Source of the DNA: Loripinus fragilis | Lineage: Eukaryota > Mollusca > Bivalvia > Lucinida > Lucinidae | Assembly: GCA_964019695.1 (NCBI GenBank) | Contig: OZ026515.1 | Location: forward strand, 145,069,152-145,133,151 | Length of the DNA: 64,000 nucleotides | Direction of reading: 5' to 3' | Part shown: piece by piece, positions 22,401 to 33,050 of the stretch | How positions within the stretch are numbered: the stretch's first letter is position 1 | Layout of the letters: every line of letters begins with the position of its first letter | Notes under the pieces: generated by a model | The model's input: the letters and a program-made list of their open reading frames with translations, nothing else | The model's database searches: none | What the model was told of the DNA's origin: nothing | Program-made: the position numbers and the translations under genes

Positions 22401-23382
22401 CATACTATGTCTCAAGTCAGTTGATGTACTTGATTGTATCGATTTCTGGGTTTTCCCCTCTGCTTTACTTTTATATTGGAAAAAAAAACCATAAAACAAA
22501 TCATCTTGTCTGAAATGACAATACCTAGCACCTTGATATTTGGTATGCAACATCACCTAACTAAGTACGCCTCTACCAATTTTATTCAATTTGGAGCACA
22601 GGGACTATTAAGTGGACCCGCCTGCGAGCTCAGACTAGGAAATTATTGGGGAAATCTTCTTGTCTTACACCACAAGGCATAGAACATAGATATTTGTTAT
22701 GTAGCATCACCTAGTATACCTCTACATTGTGGCCCTGGTGCCAAAACTGGTCCCACCCTGGGGTAACATGTTTTACATAGGCTTATATATGGAACACTTT
22801 AGATAATCTAGTCTGAAACCACAGAACCTAGATTCTATATTTGGCATGAAGCATCATCTAGTAGACTTACTTATTTTGTTGAAAATTATGGCCCTGTGGC
22901 CGGAAATGAGGCCGCCTCGGGGATCAATGTTTTATATATAGCTTATATAGAGAACATATTTAAACACACTCTTGTCAGATACTAAAATGCTTGATATTTG
23001 ATATGTAGCATCACCAAGTGGTACTCTACCAAGTTTTTTCAAATTATGGTTCTGTGTTCGAAACGGCATCGTGCTGGAGGTCACAGAGTTTATGAGGCTG
23101 TTATTGTTCTTTGACTCTTCGTCACGGTATCGTGGGTTTGTGTGCAATGTGTTAGTGTGGCATTTGCTGGTCAAACTTTCTTTTTACATTGCCTTACATA
23201 TAGTGAAAACATAAAAAAATGTTCTTGTCTGAAACCACCAGGCCTAGAGCTCTGATTTTGGGAGGTAGCATCAGCTGGTACACACCATTTATATATGTTC
23301 CAATTACGACTTTGGGATCGAACATTGACCACAAGGCAGGTCACCAGGAGCGTGGCCAGTTTCCAATATATACCTATAGATA
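19453..23382. repeat. Degenerate tandem units in the composite element
   Basis: At 22170-23340 plus-oriented units of about 180 bp recur: 'tgaaaccacaaggcctaga', 'tttggtatgtagcatcacct', 'agtagacctctaccaag' and 'aaattatggccctg', seen near 22200, 22520, 22680, 22810, 22990 and 23230. One unit at 19590-19770 has the reverse orientation. A second unit type occupies 20970-21660: gtgttcatat..ggcacaatgattgtctatgg with aaggtcaaggtc-like text, near 21010, 21140, 21290 and 21540. I associate the first unit type with bivalve and other molluscan genomes. No protein is supported. Confidence 0.65.
22335..22455 (+). mobile_element. F1 tail remnant inside the tandem array
   Basis: catgtgatcacctgctggga at 22337 through tggctgatcccttggctctc, ttgtgtgtggtgttcacttt, cccatac and gatgtacttgattgtatcga matches the F1 3' segment with deletions. 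It interrupts the tandem units. A possible F2 remnant (tctttgactcttcgtcacgg near 23109) lies in the neighbouring unit. Confidence 0.6.
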
Positions 23383-24100
23383 AGACGTTTCAAACAAAAC
23401 TCAGGTGAGCGATCTAGGATCACTTAGTTCTCTTTTTATTATGTCATTACCTGTTTTGATATCATAGTACATGATAAATGCTGTTTCCATTTGAAATATG
23501 TACGTCATTTTCTTAATATGGCAATATCCATATATACAAGTAATAGCGATACGTGCATTTCACAAAAAGTACCTGAATATCATAATGCCGGATTTTAAGG
23601 TAAAAACGAAAATATTTTGGTTGTTTTTTTAAGTATACACGACAGAGATATATGTAAGTTGAATAATTCAGCATCAAATTTGAAACAAGTTAAATAGCAA
23701 CTCTATATTTTAAAACTTTATCAGCCAGATTACAAAAATCCGTGTTTAAATTTATAAAAACACCGATTTTTACCCAAAAATCAAGACATTAAAATTCCGG
23801 TTTTGACACCATAATAAAATCAGAGTGGACTTAAATAAGACTCAATAATCATTTTTCAGTCTTTCTTTGCTGGTGTCATGTAAATGTTGCTGCAAATGGA
23901 TTTCAGAAATTCGCAATTTCAATTCTAAAAACGAAGTTTTTGCCAAATTTTAACACCACTGCCCCTCATTGAAAAAGTAATTCCGGCGGTCCAAGAAACT
24001 TCAACATCTTGTCACATCATTCATACAATCATTTTCCATTTAACTGATGGGGAGGGGTTATCGGTCGATTTTCGCTAGTTTTTGCTCTACCATTATTTTC
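23383..24100 (-). repeat. Right inverted arm of the 5.4-kb composite
   Basis: Complement of the left arm. It runs from aaactcaggtgagcgatcta at 23397, through gataaatgctgtttccattt (~23475) and agtctttctttgctggtgtc (~23859), to agtttttgctctaccattat (~24077). Confidence 0.8.
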
Positions 24101-25109
24101 GGTTTTCGAAACTGGAATTTTGACGAGCGCATCGCTGTTCATGACGTCTTGACACACTGTACAAGTATAGAGCTCTGTCAATGGCCGATTTTATATACAT
24201 TCTTCTGTGGCAGTAATGATAGTCTCCCTTGCATCTTATAAAACATCAGTAACTCGGATATACTGTCCACAAATGGTTGGAATATTGGGACACAAAAATC
24301 TAAATAATTTTGTCTTTACCCCTGGCAGTCTAAATATGGTTGTCTAAGAAACGTGTGACCATATAATCCTAGACATTTTTATTCGTAGTGTCTGTGTGAT
24401 GACAAGCTATTCATGTTCAAGTTCATGACATTGGTTTGGTAGTGCTGTAATGTTTGATATTCGAATACCCCCTACTTTTTCGAGCAGTAAACAAAAACAC
24501 AATTAAGCCATGCCATGGCAGTGAGTGAGCGCCCAGCGAAGATTAAGATCAGCCTGGGTATTCGTCAAGTCTGATCAGCATTCTCGCGAGACATGACGAT
24601 ACCTCATCTAGATCTCTTGCATTTCGCGCTTTGAATTATGGGTAGCTAGCGATATCATGCTAGTACCGTTCAATTCTCGCGTGTAGTGACAGAATTTGAG
24701 GTTAAAATCGCGAAAAAGTCTAATTTTTGAAAGTTTACCATTTCTCTATTAGTCAATATTTTCTAGATGTAAAGCCAGGAGTCATTCAAGCAGTGATCGC
24801 ATAAAATATTTTAAAACAAATGGCGGGTGAATGGCGGTTCAATCCCAGTGTGCACAGAGCGAAGGGCGACAGGTTAGTACGTGCTAGAGTGCTTCCTGTC
24901 TGCGACAATGGTCTGATCAGTCTTCGCTGTGCATTGAGGGTATAACTGAGGACCCGACTATTCTTCATGCCGACAGCGACGACCTTTAATCAGACTGAGC
25001 GGATGGTCATGCTGATTAGAGTTTTCTCGTGACTGTTGGTTAACTCATGTCGCGGCTCACATATTTTTTCCTGATTCTCCAAGATCATATTTTTTAGTTT
25101 CTCATTGGA
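24101..25109. other. Unassigned DNA with MITE-like inverted segments
   Basis: Text related to the interior of the gggcctcgacg MITEs occurs twice in opposite orientation: cagcgaagattaagatcagc near 24533 and tggtctgatcagtcttcgct near 24909. This suggests a larger foldback (roughly 24530-24930) of that family. No terminal gggcctcgacg was found. No gene is supported. Confidence 0.35.
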
Positions 25110-25192
25110 AGCGTCTCCAGGCATTTGTGTCATCGTTGTTTAACCCATATAAGCCTAGCGCCCTCTTTGGGGGACATAAGCAAACAGTACAG

Positions 25193-25233
25193 ACCCAGAT
25201 CAGACGCCGCAAGACGCGGCGTCTGATCTGGGT
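25193..25233. repeat. Perfect 18-bp palindrome in a short interspersed repeat
   Basis: acccagatcagacgccgc at 25193-25210, loop aagac, then the exact complement gcggcgtctgatctgggt at 25216-25233. It sits in a ~250-bp block (about 25110-25360) that includes aagcctagcgccctctttgg and gaagaacccttaaaacggga and is probably one nonautonomous element. The arms echo the cagac...tctgatc text of the gggcctcgacg MITE interior. Confidence 0.8.
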
Positions 25234-25360
25234 TTCACTTTTTACTTACAGAATGCTCTATGAAAAATCGAATAAAAATGAAAAATACCACCGAAGAACC
25301 CTTAAAACGGGATTAACTGGTCCAATTGATAACGGTGAAAAATTCCATTCGACTTAAATG

Positions 25361-25965
25361 GGTTGGGTGCATACTAGGGACTACGTTGGCGGCGCAATCC
25401 GTCGTGCCAATGCTTATGTCGTGCCAACATGAGACGTTAGTAATGTTTGCCACTCCAAGGCATACAGCGCCGGTGGACACTTAACAATTTTAGAGTTATT
25501 AGTTCAACTCTGGAATTCGCTCTCCTAGCGCGTGACATTGTCGAACTGTCTCAAAACTAAATGTCAATTTATAGTTATTTATATGTCCCGAAACATATGT
25601 CAAACAAACTAATTATATAAGGTACGAAATAATGCACGTTTTACTTTCATGGAAAGTGAAGTTTCAACATTAGATGTTAGATGATCGCAGCTTATTTCTT
25701 TTATGATAAGCATATGTCTGTAGTGCATCCTTTAAAGAATGGCAAGCACGTTAATGTCTTTGAAATAGGTATTGGTGCACTTTTGGACAAGAATAACGCT
25801 AAAGATTTTGAATGGGCAGCTCAGTAAATACACCTGGTCCTACGAAAAATAAATACTAATAAAAATAATAATAATAGCTTGTACAGCACTACAATAGGAA
25901 TTGTGTCCAGAAATGAAGCAATAAAAATGCATTAGATCCCTTTCAATTCGCCTTTAACCAGTTTT
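25361..25965. other. Unassigned DNA
   Basis: No gene or repeat family recognised. A short taataaaaataataataata run occurs near 25857. Confidence 0.35.
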
Positions 25966-26606
25966 AAACCCAATTACGGTTTAAAGCTATGGTTTCCTCT
26001 TTAATTACACGGCGGTGGGTCAGACCTCAGACTCTATGACGGCTCTGACGTAAAGCTTTAATCGGTGGGTTGATGCCTGACGCTTCTCTGTAGCTGGACC
26101 CATCGTGGCTCAACTTGAGTTTTTTTTTAGCTCTGACTATCTCTGAGTCATGAGCCCTTTTCTTTGTTTCATCATGGTGTGTTAATTTGATTACAGTGTT
26201 TCTCCATGATGATACATTGCATTGGTTAGATGGCCTCCATGCGAGCTGAACATTTCTTGTGCTTCAACAACAGCAGAATCTGGGGCGAAGATTTGGTGCC
26301 TGTGGGATGCGTTTGGGCCCCCGGTGGCTTGGGCTGCTGTCCGTTCTAAGGCGGTGGTTCTGTTGCTGTTGACTTTTTGTTTATTGTTACTCCCAGTATG
26401 GGAGTCTGTAATGTCCTATGTTTTGTTGTGTGTTACTTTGTGTCCGTTCTAGCATTGCAATCATCTTGATGGTGGGGAAGAGAGAGTTGGTTGTTTTGCT
26501 TGATTTGTCTTCCTGGTGTCTTGTGATGGTTGAGCGGCTCTTCCTCGCGGTGCCACAGGGTTGTCTGCGGTTTAAGATTGTGGTATTTTCTGATCATACT
26601 CACTAA
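25966..26606 (+). mobile_element. F2 tail, full-length reference copy
   Basis: The best plus-strand F2. It begins at the RT/tail junction (aacccaattacggtttaaag at 25968) and continues through cctctttaattacacggcgg, 'cctcagactctatgacggctc' and ctcaacttgagttttttttt. Then come 'gcctccatgcgagctgaac', 'gttctaaggcggtggttctg' and gtgatggttgagcggctctt, ending ctgatcatactcac at 26604. The first ~70 bp are clearly related to the start of F1 at 43136. The RT body is absent, so the copy is truncated exactly near its stop-codon region. Frames through it are incidental. Confidence 0.85.
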
Positions 26607-26698
26607 CTATTTTTGTTGTCAATGAAATTACATCCGTTTCCGGTGAATCAGGGCTATATACATGTTAAACGAAAGAGCATAAGACGCATGGTACCACC

Positions 26699-27053
26699 TG
26701 TTACGACACTTGCGAATTAATTCCAATGCTCTATTTACAAAAACAACAAGATATTGAAAAAATCGAAAACTAGTTTATTTTATAGTGTATCGCAACCGTT
26801 TTCATACATTCTCCAACTTTGATTAAAAAACTGGCGATGCTACATTTTTAGACGCAACGAGCTAAGATGACGCGTGCTTTTTGGTTAATGGAGGAACAGA
26901 CGGAAATGACTCAACAACAACCCATTATGCATTGTTCTGCATATATAAACTCCTCAGCACTATTATCCGGAACAATTCAATTCCTCAGTAGTGTCGCGCC
27001 CTTTAGAAAACAGAATAAACTGTATTCGCTCTCTTTTTTTGTTTCTCTCTCTT

Positions 27054-27089
<36 letters not shown>

Positions 27090-27125
27090 TAGATGCCGGT
27101 CTCCTAACTGACTTTGATTAAGTTC
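26699..27125 (+). promoter_or_regulatory. Possible solo LTR or promoter-bearing repeat, with (CT)n tract
   Basis: The block starts tgttacgacacttgcg, a start seen in some gypsy-type LTRs. It contains a TATA-like catatataaactcctcag near 26939 and agaataaactg near 27012, followed by a pure (CT)n tract at 27057-27087. No second LTR, primer-binding site or polymerase is seen, and no right terminus could be placed. An 84-codon frame runs through it without motifs. Confidence 0.2.
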
Positions 27126-27302
27126 TATAGGTGAGGTTTCATCTAAATATGCTGACATGGATTGACATACTTGCTTACAGTGCTGCAGGGGAGTGGGGTA
27201 TACTCAAATCGATCAATGAGTGATTATTCAGACAGGGAGTGCTTATTATGAAACAAATCTTAGCTTGTGTTCGACTAAATAAGAGTCCTATTCATAACAG
27301 CA

Positions 27303-27545
27303 AGTAAGGGTGCAAAGATCAGCAATCGATACGATCAAGTACCACACCTGACCCAGGATACCTATGGGAAAGTGACAAACTCACAGTTAGACACCACAAA
27401 CGGAGGTCAGCCCTTCCCCAGCAGGTGATCAAAAAGCACAAATAAACAGACGCGCACAAAGGCATAACAAACACAAGACAGAAAAAACATAAATGAGCCA
27501 CAAAAGAAGTACCGCATTGGAACGGTCAGTAAAATATTTTATTAT
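27303..27545 (-). mobile_element. F1 tail, reverse orientation
   Basis: A well-preserved complement of the F1 end: aagtaagggtgcaaagatca at 27302, tacctatgggaaagtgacaa, agcaggtgatcaaaaagcac, agaagtaccgcattggaacg and ggtcagtaaaatattttatt near 27524. It breaks off inside the cagtaaaatattttactg palindrome that is intact in the 43.5- and 63.3-kb copies. Confidence 0.8.
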
Positions 27546-28794
27546 ATAAACTTGTCTATGGTCTGGCCAGTGACCAGAGAAGTAGGACGACTACTCAAAG
27601 ATGGAACAGTTCGGTTAAACAGAACGAAATTTTCTCTCTCTAGTATATAAAGATCTTTATATTAAAGAGCTTTATATACAGGGAATCGCGTGTATTCTAT
27701 CTTTAGAGCTGGGACGTTACCCTTGGCTAGCATGCAATGAATTTAAAAGGCTAGAGGTTAAGAGTTATGATTATGTAACCTATCAGTCTATGTAGGGAAA
27801 AAGTTACACATTTAACCGATTCTTACGATGCCCCCACCTCCCCGAACACACTTACTGCATCTCTTAAAACAAGATCAGAAACCAACTGTAATTCTAAATG
27901 TTAACATGAAAACATTCAGCTTCAACCTGAGCTACCCAGGTGGTCCTGTTAAAACCACAATCTACAGACTCTACACCCCCCTTTCACTTTTTAAAATTCA
28001 GCTAGCTTTTCCACTGCATAGACCTGTCAATCATCATTCAAATGCATCATCTCCAGACGGGTTATTGCAAGATAAATGAATAGAGATCCAATCGTGACAC
28101 AACCCACCCCCACATTAGTGTTTCAGATATAAGTTAAAGCGGTGTGGAAGTTTGAAAGTGATTTTGGGGAAATAGTGACTGTTCAGGTTAGCGAGCAATA
28201 AAAGCGCAGACCAGCCCACGTATCCACAAAGTCTGGGCAGAACGTTTAGAGTGTACAAATTTTCTGGACCAGATTAGCTGGCCAGCCAATTAGGCAGGAA
28301 TAGCTCAATGGTTTAGTTCTACATTGTAATCCATGATCCCAACCGACAAGAAAATAAAATCTACACTTAGAGCACAGAGATGTCCCAATCCCCTAACAGC
28401 CTGGGCCACCTGGGTGGTCGTCCAAAACCACCACCTTCAGACAATAGAGTAGAACATACAGATATAAAAGAAACGGGCTCTATGCAGATGATGTTGCTAT
28501 AGAAGACATAGTAATTTTATTTTCTGTCGAATATTAAACAACATGTAACATAGGCCCAGTAGGGTTTTTACTTCGACAAACAAGAATAACCAAACATGTT
28601 TAAACAACAAATATCACAGCATGCACATATTAAAACAGTCTTATAAACAACAAAGTACAAAACATATCACACCATGCAGAAAGCAATTAAGATATAAAGA
28701 GGTAAAATATATAAACCAATAGGGATCATCAGCAGGGAGTTTGATGAACTATTAAGCCCACAACTTGCACTGCACTATAGCTGAAAAGTAAATA
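27546..28794. other. Mostly unassigned DNA with a diverged 50-bp repeat
   Basis: A segment near 27925-27980 (ctgagctacccaggtggtcc ... aaaaccacaatctacagact) recurs diverged near 28400-28445 (ctgggccacctgggtggtcg ... aaaaccaccaccttcagaca). A lone A-box-like tagctcaatgg occurs near 28309 without a B box. Agcgcagaccagcccacgta near 28203 resembles the gggcctcgacg MITE interior. No gene is supported. Confidence 0.35.
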
Positions 28795-29750
28795 ATTTTG
28801 AATATATGAATTTCAGAAATTCAACATTTAAATTGCAGTGAGTAGACACCCAAAGAATCTCAGCCTTTGCAACAAAGCGAAAAAGCAACGAAAGGAGGGG
28901 TCGAAAAACGAAAAGCAAAGGGATTACAAGAGAGTTACAACTGAACCGCAAAAGCAAGCACAAACAAAGCCTAAATTGAACATGAAGGACATCCACAAAT
29001 GACACCATCCCATGAATTGAGCAGTCTCTTGAACTGAGGGAAGGATTTAGCTACCCTCAGGCCATTCCCAATACAGTTCCAGGTTCCAGATTCGGGTGAC
29101 TTCATAGCGGAATGACCTCAGAGCATACCTTATGTTCTTCACTGCTGGGATACTTGCCTGATTTCATCTCCTGAAATTGTATTTTGACTTTTTGATGTTG
29201 ATTAAATCTTTAATATATTCAGGACCAATGTCATTAACACTTTTGTAGACCTCGGAAGCCATTTGCTTTATCCTCTTAACATGTAAGGGTGTGGTGTTCG
29301 TCGAGGTCAAGAGAGCTTGTAGAGATGATGTGAAACCATTGTTGATGAAACGTAGAGCCCTCTCTTGATTTTCTATATCTTATTAATGCTATTGGTGCTG
29401 CAGCAATGCCACGCCAGCGTGCAATAATTAAAATTAGAATCAATAAAAAAATTGTAAATAGCCATCTTGCTTTGATTAATTAAAAAACTACCCATACGCT
29501 TCAAGGCTGCAAGTTGTTTTTACATATTTGGGACTCATTGTCATCAAATAGCAAAATAAATTCTATATGTATTCCTATAAGAGTGACAGTATCTTCACAC
29601 TTTATTTCAACTGAGTCAATATTAAAAGACGTAATATTATCATGTGCCCTTTTCAATATAAATTGTCTGAAATTTTGTGGGATTTGCTTTCAAAAATTGA
29701 TTAAAGACCAGTCAATCAGATTACAATTCTCATCTTCTATACAGAGAATA

Positions 29751-30088
29751 CTAGGTGAGTGTCTTTTGATATCAAGTTTACCAGGCAAGGCTTTGAGAAC
29801 GCTTGTTGACATCGCGAGGCTTGCCGAGCGATTCAACATGCGTTCTCAAAGCCGAGCCTGGTAAACTTGATATCAAAAGACGCGAACCTGGTATTCTATT
29901 TATCAGTTTACCCATTGTTGAACACTCGTCAAACTAGCAATTTGACGTAATTCTTGATTTTTGTGTTGATTCAGCGTCATTAGCGACGTCATTCAAAAAG
30001 TGCAACGTCATCATGACCTGATAAAGGTAACATGCCGTGAGATAGGAAACGTTTATTAGGTTATGTTGAGATATTTCATTTATATTAG
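29751..30088. mobile_element. Foldback element, subfamily B, inserted in the LINE
   Basis: Long arms (tgtcttttgatatcaagttt ... ggctttgagaacgc on the left, gcgttctcaaagccgagcct ... atatcaaaagacgcg on the right) flank the core gcgaggcttgccgagc at 29815-29830. The right arm is followed by attctatttatca, as in subfamily A, and a ~180-bp tail with gcgtcattagcgacgtcatt. The arms do not resemble subfamily A arms. The element falls between NANTDVLKKVL and NLIDWS of the minus-strand RT, which are contiguous in such proteins, so the insertion and its ~335-bp extent are well bounded. A ggtga occurs at both edges and may be a target duplication. Confidence 0.85.
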
Positions 30089-30605
30089 GGGTGACTGATA
30101 AAACCTTTTTCAACACATCTGTGTTAGCATTAATAAAGAGCAGTGTGTTGGCATCGGCATAGTTGTAGATGACTCCTTGGTTAATAAAAATTAATACATC
30201 ATTTAAATACATCGAAAAGAATCGGTCCTAGGATTTAACCCTGAGGGACAGCATTTAAAATTTGTTCCCATGTGCTTGTATATGACCCCAGTCTTACCTG
30301 CTGCACTCTGTCACTTAAATAGCTGCTATGAAGACCAATAGCATCCGGGTCCAGCCCATAAACCCTCATTTTTTTCAATTAAGAGACCATATGGTAAGCA
30401 GTCAAAGACCTTAGACAAGTCCATGAGCACAGCAGCTGCAGACTTATAGTCGTCCAATGCCTTTCTCCAATCTTCTAGTAAGCACAGCAGGGTAGACTGG
30501 CCCCTTGGCGAAATTCTGCCAAGAAAGGATTACAAATATCATTAAAATAATCAGACAGCTGATTATAAATAACCCTCTCATAGGCCTTTGAGAGTATTGG
30601 TAATA

Positions 30606-30660
30606 CTATGCGCGGATCCAGAAAGTTTTGTCAGAGGGGTCTATATTTGATACCTTTTTT
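30606..30660. mobile_element. Fragment of the gcgcggatccag MITE in the LINE
   Basis: atgcgcggatccagaaagtt followed by ttgtcagagggg is the left end of the MITE that is complete at 62124-62401. It sits between the RPVSVL-like and AYERVIYNQL segments of the RT, which are normally adjacent, so it is an insertion that later lost its right part. Confidence 0.7.
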
Positions 30661-30980
30661 GACTGAGTACACTCACTGGACGATAGTTCTCTTTATCCAT
30701 TGGGTCATTCTTTTTGTAAATAGGGGCGACTTTAGCTCCTTTTAGACTTAAAGGGAACTTACCATGCCGAAATGTGGTGTTAATAAGGTTAGACAGAACG
30801 CCACTTATATGGGTTATGCATGATCACAATTTCGGTCGGTATATTATCAACTGCGGTTGATTTCTTTGAGACGATAGTGGATATAATTCTTGTTATCTCA
30901 GTTGGCAAGATAATTTTTGGGGCATTTGGGGGTAAGTTTTGCTTAATTTTCTGGATACTGGTATGGTGCTCAGGTTATCA

Positions 30981-32463
30981 ATGTGGTAATCTTTACCTAT
31001 ATCAGTTTACCGAATATTGCTATTTCGCATTCTGTTTAATAACGGTAGAGAAACCGAAAATGACAAGCATATTACGCAACTGTAATTAAAACTGAGCTTT
31101 TGACAGCTGTTATAAAAACGCACATAGATGTCTAGAATTCTGCTGCATCGAGCCATAGCAGATGCGTTATGTTGGACACAGTCAAGGAACTGGTTATAGA
31201 GCTGCCATGTACTCCTAATTTTACAATTTGCGATCTATTAGAGGTATGTCGGATTAGTTATACTCGAATCACAGAATTTACGAAATTATTGCTGTTATCG
31301 TACCAGTAAGCTGTGAAAAACTAAACAAATATAAGTTTATAGTCTCAAGTTAAATGCAAAGCGATGTGAGAAAGAAATGTCACCATCTTTGGTCATGGTT
31401 TATAGCCTTGTATGTTCCAAAGAGAAAATACAACAAAACCAATAACAAAACATTCAGATGGCATACTTTAACACCCAGAAGCGAGAGGTTGGTCAATTTA
31501 GCAACAAACAAATAACAAGAAGACATCATTGGCAACGTAGACCACGCCGAATGCAACATATAAACGAAGCCATTGGTAACAGCAACAAAAGTAAGCAACG
31601 AGTGTAACCCCTAAAAACAAAAGAAAATCAGTCTAATTTATGAACATCAAGATTTAATTAAAAAAAAGTATGATAACGAAACAAGAATTTAAAAATGACA
31701 TCAATTTACTGGTTCAGTGATTTTACAAGAATGTTCAGAGCAAATGAGTTTGCATGTTCCTTAGTGTCGGGTGGTTAAATGTTTGAATTGAATACTTTGG
31801 AGTGATTTTTTAGTATATACTATTATGCCCCTCATTTAGAGTAGGGAATGGGACATATAGAGTTGCATTAGCTCGTTCATGCATCAATTCGTCACAGCTT
31901 AAAGAGTCGGTTAAATGACGCACCAAAAAACAAAAAGCAGTTTGCATAGGCTCATATATCTACCAGAAACATACACTAATGCATACAATTTTGTACTTTA
32001 GTTTTTTTTTCAGCTATAAATATCAAAGAGCAGAATAATGGTCCTTGCTTTTGTGTAAATTGTCATTTTTACTTTGCGTTACCGTTACTGGATTCTTAGT
32101 ACGATTATGAATTGCGTAGGTTTCCTTAAAGTTTTGTTTTATCAAAGTTAGTGCAAGCATACACCAAAAGAGGTGACAGCTCAGCTTGGGTACACTTAAA
32201 CTTATTTTTTTACAGTGCAAGTCCTGATAATTGCTGAGGAGCCTGCCTAGGAGTCGTGAGATGAGTGCTATAACGGATGATTTGTTGAATGCTACATTAA
32301 ATCCTATCACAAAAATTTTGCAACTAACATATACGACATTTCATTTTCAACATGCAAACTATTATTATCAGTCAAAAAAGAGGAAATAAATGGGGAATGT
32401 CTGGGTCAGACAACTGCACCCTGCAACGATAAGAAAAAATACCCTGTCTGCGTAACTGTCCAT
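30981..32463. other. 1.5-kb stretch without recognised genes
   Basis: The left ~150 bp may continue the LINE upstream of its recognisable RT. Elsewhere there are only short frames without motifs and no tandem or inverted structure that I noticed. Confidence 0.4.
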
Positions 32464-32708
32464 AATTAGGCCTCGACGCGAGAAAACTTGTCTTCGGAAG
32501 TTTGCGAACATCAAAGGCGCAGACCAGCCTACGCATACGCGCAGTCTGATCAGCGCATTCGTTATTCGTTTATTTGAAAGTAGCATACCAAAACTTGCGA
32601 CTGGTGAAATTTCAATATTCTAGCTAGTCTTTGAAGCTGATCAGACAGGTTTGAGCGACGCTTTGTTGGAACCCCGTAGACAGGGTTTCTCGCGACGAGG
32701 CACCAATT
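32464..32708. mobile_element. MITE of the gggcctcgacg family, copy 2
   Basis: attaggcctcgacgcgagaa at 32465 pairs with the complement of tttctcgcgacgaggcacca ending near 32705. The ends match the 15501 copy with a few changes. The interior has gtttgcgaacatcaaaggcg, cagaccagcctacgcatacg and cgcagtctgatcagcgcatt, a cognate of the other copies. aatt lies on both sides and may be a target duplication. No ORF. Confidence 0.8.
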
Positions 32709-32815
32709 ACGGATGTTTTTCAGTATCTCTAGATAGCAAAATAGAATGATTAAGACAATGTGACGACTCTGTAATTTGCACTTTCCAGAAATTAATTATT
32801 ATTTGCATATATACC

Positions 32816-33050
32816 ACGCGCAGATCAAAAAAAATATTGTCAGAGCTTTTGTTGTTTTTATGAGGGGAGGACCCAAATGGCGATTCACTGGGCCGTTGAT
32901 GGCCCAGCAAAATTAAAAGCTGGCTTTGTGGTTATCCAGGTGATCAGGACTAGTATTGCTATGGAACCCTATAGCTTTGTGGGTTTCCAAGGAGGGGATG
33001 GGGGTTCGAATCCATGTAAGCCCCTACCCCCTCTGGCATGATCCGTGCAT
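32816..33050. mobile_element. gcgcggatccag-type MITE, diverged copy
   Basis: The left end cacgcgcagatcaaaa is degenerate; the right end ctggcatgatccgtgcat near 33033-33050 is clearer. The interior shares ctggctttgtggttatccag, ggactagtattgctatggaa and ccctatagctttgtgggttt with the complete copy at 62124. No ORF. Confidence 0.65.

Larger units (their letters stand above)
18718..24100. mobile_element. 5.4-kb composite element with ~0.7-kb inverted arms
   Basis: Two long inverted arms (18718-19452 and 23383-24100) bracket about 3.9 kb of degenerate tandem units with no coding gene. The outer ends are ttatggtagagcaaaaaact on the left and the complement agtttttgctctaccattat on the right. The inner ends are marked by gtgagcctggatcgctcacc and its counterpart ggtgagcgatctaggatcac. 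The arm-plus-tandem-unit structure is unlike a LINE or LTR element and has no transposase. A foldback-like or nonautonomous DNA element is the best guess. Confidence 0.7.
28795..30980 (-). pseudogene. CR1/jockey-like LINE reverse transcriptase, minus strand, broken
   Basis: Minus-strand order: KIILPTEITRIISTIVSKKS and VDNIPTEIV near 30850-30940; AYERVIYNQLSDYFNDICNP near 30560; VLMDLSKVFDCLPYGLLIEK (motif A) near 30400; and YLSDRVQQVRLGSYTSTWEQ near 30300. Then GxILGPILFDV near 30220, and INQGVIYNYADANTLLFIN near 30140, where the catalytic ADD is ADA. After an insertion it continues with NLIDWSLINF, TSFNIDSVEIKCEDTVTLIG, QERALRFINNGFTSSLQALL near 29350 and NIRYALRSFRYEVTRIWN near 29120, ending in a 3' UTR at 28795. 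Frameshifts, stops and the lost Asp show it is dead. Block order fits CR1/jockey-type LINEs; no endonuclease is visible upstream. Confidence 0.85.

Noticed and set aside
18718..24100. Polinton/Maverick or other large coding DNA transposon
   Set aside because: Despite long inverted arms there is no polymerase, integrase or capsid-like frame; the interior is tandem units.
26222..26606. Cys/Leu-rich membrane-like peptides
   Set aside because: They lie wholly within the F2 tail and are not conserved as a frame in other F2 copies.
26699..27125. Complete LTR retrotransposon
   Set aside because: Only one LTR-like block, no second LTR, primer-binding site or pol motifs; kept only as a low-confidence feature.
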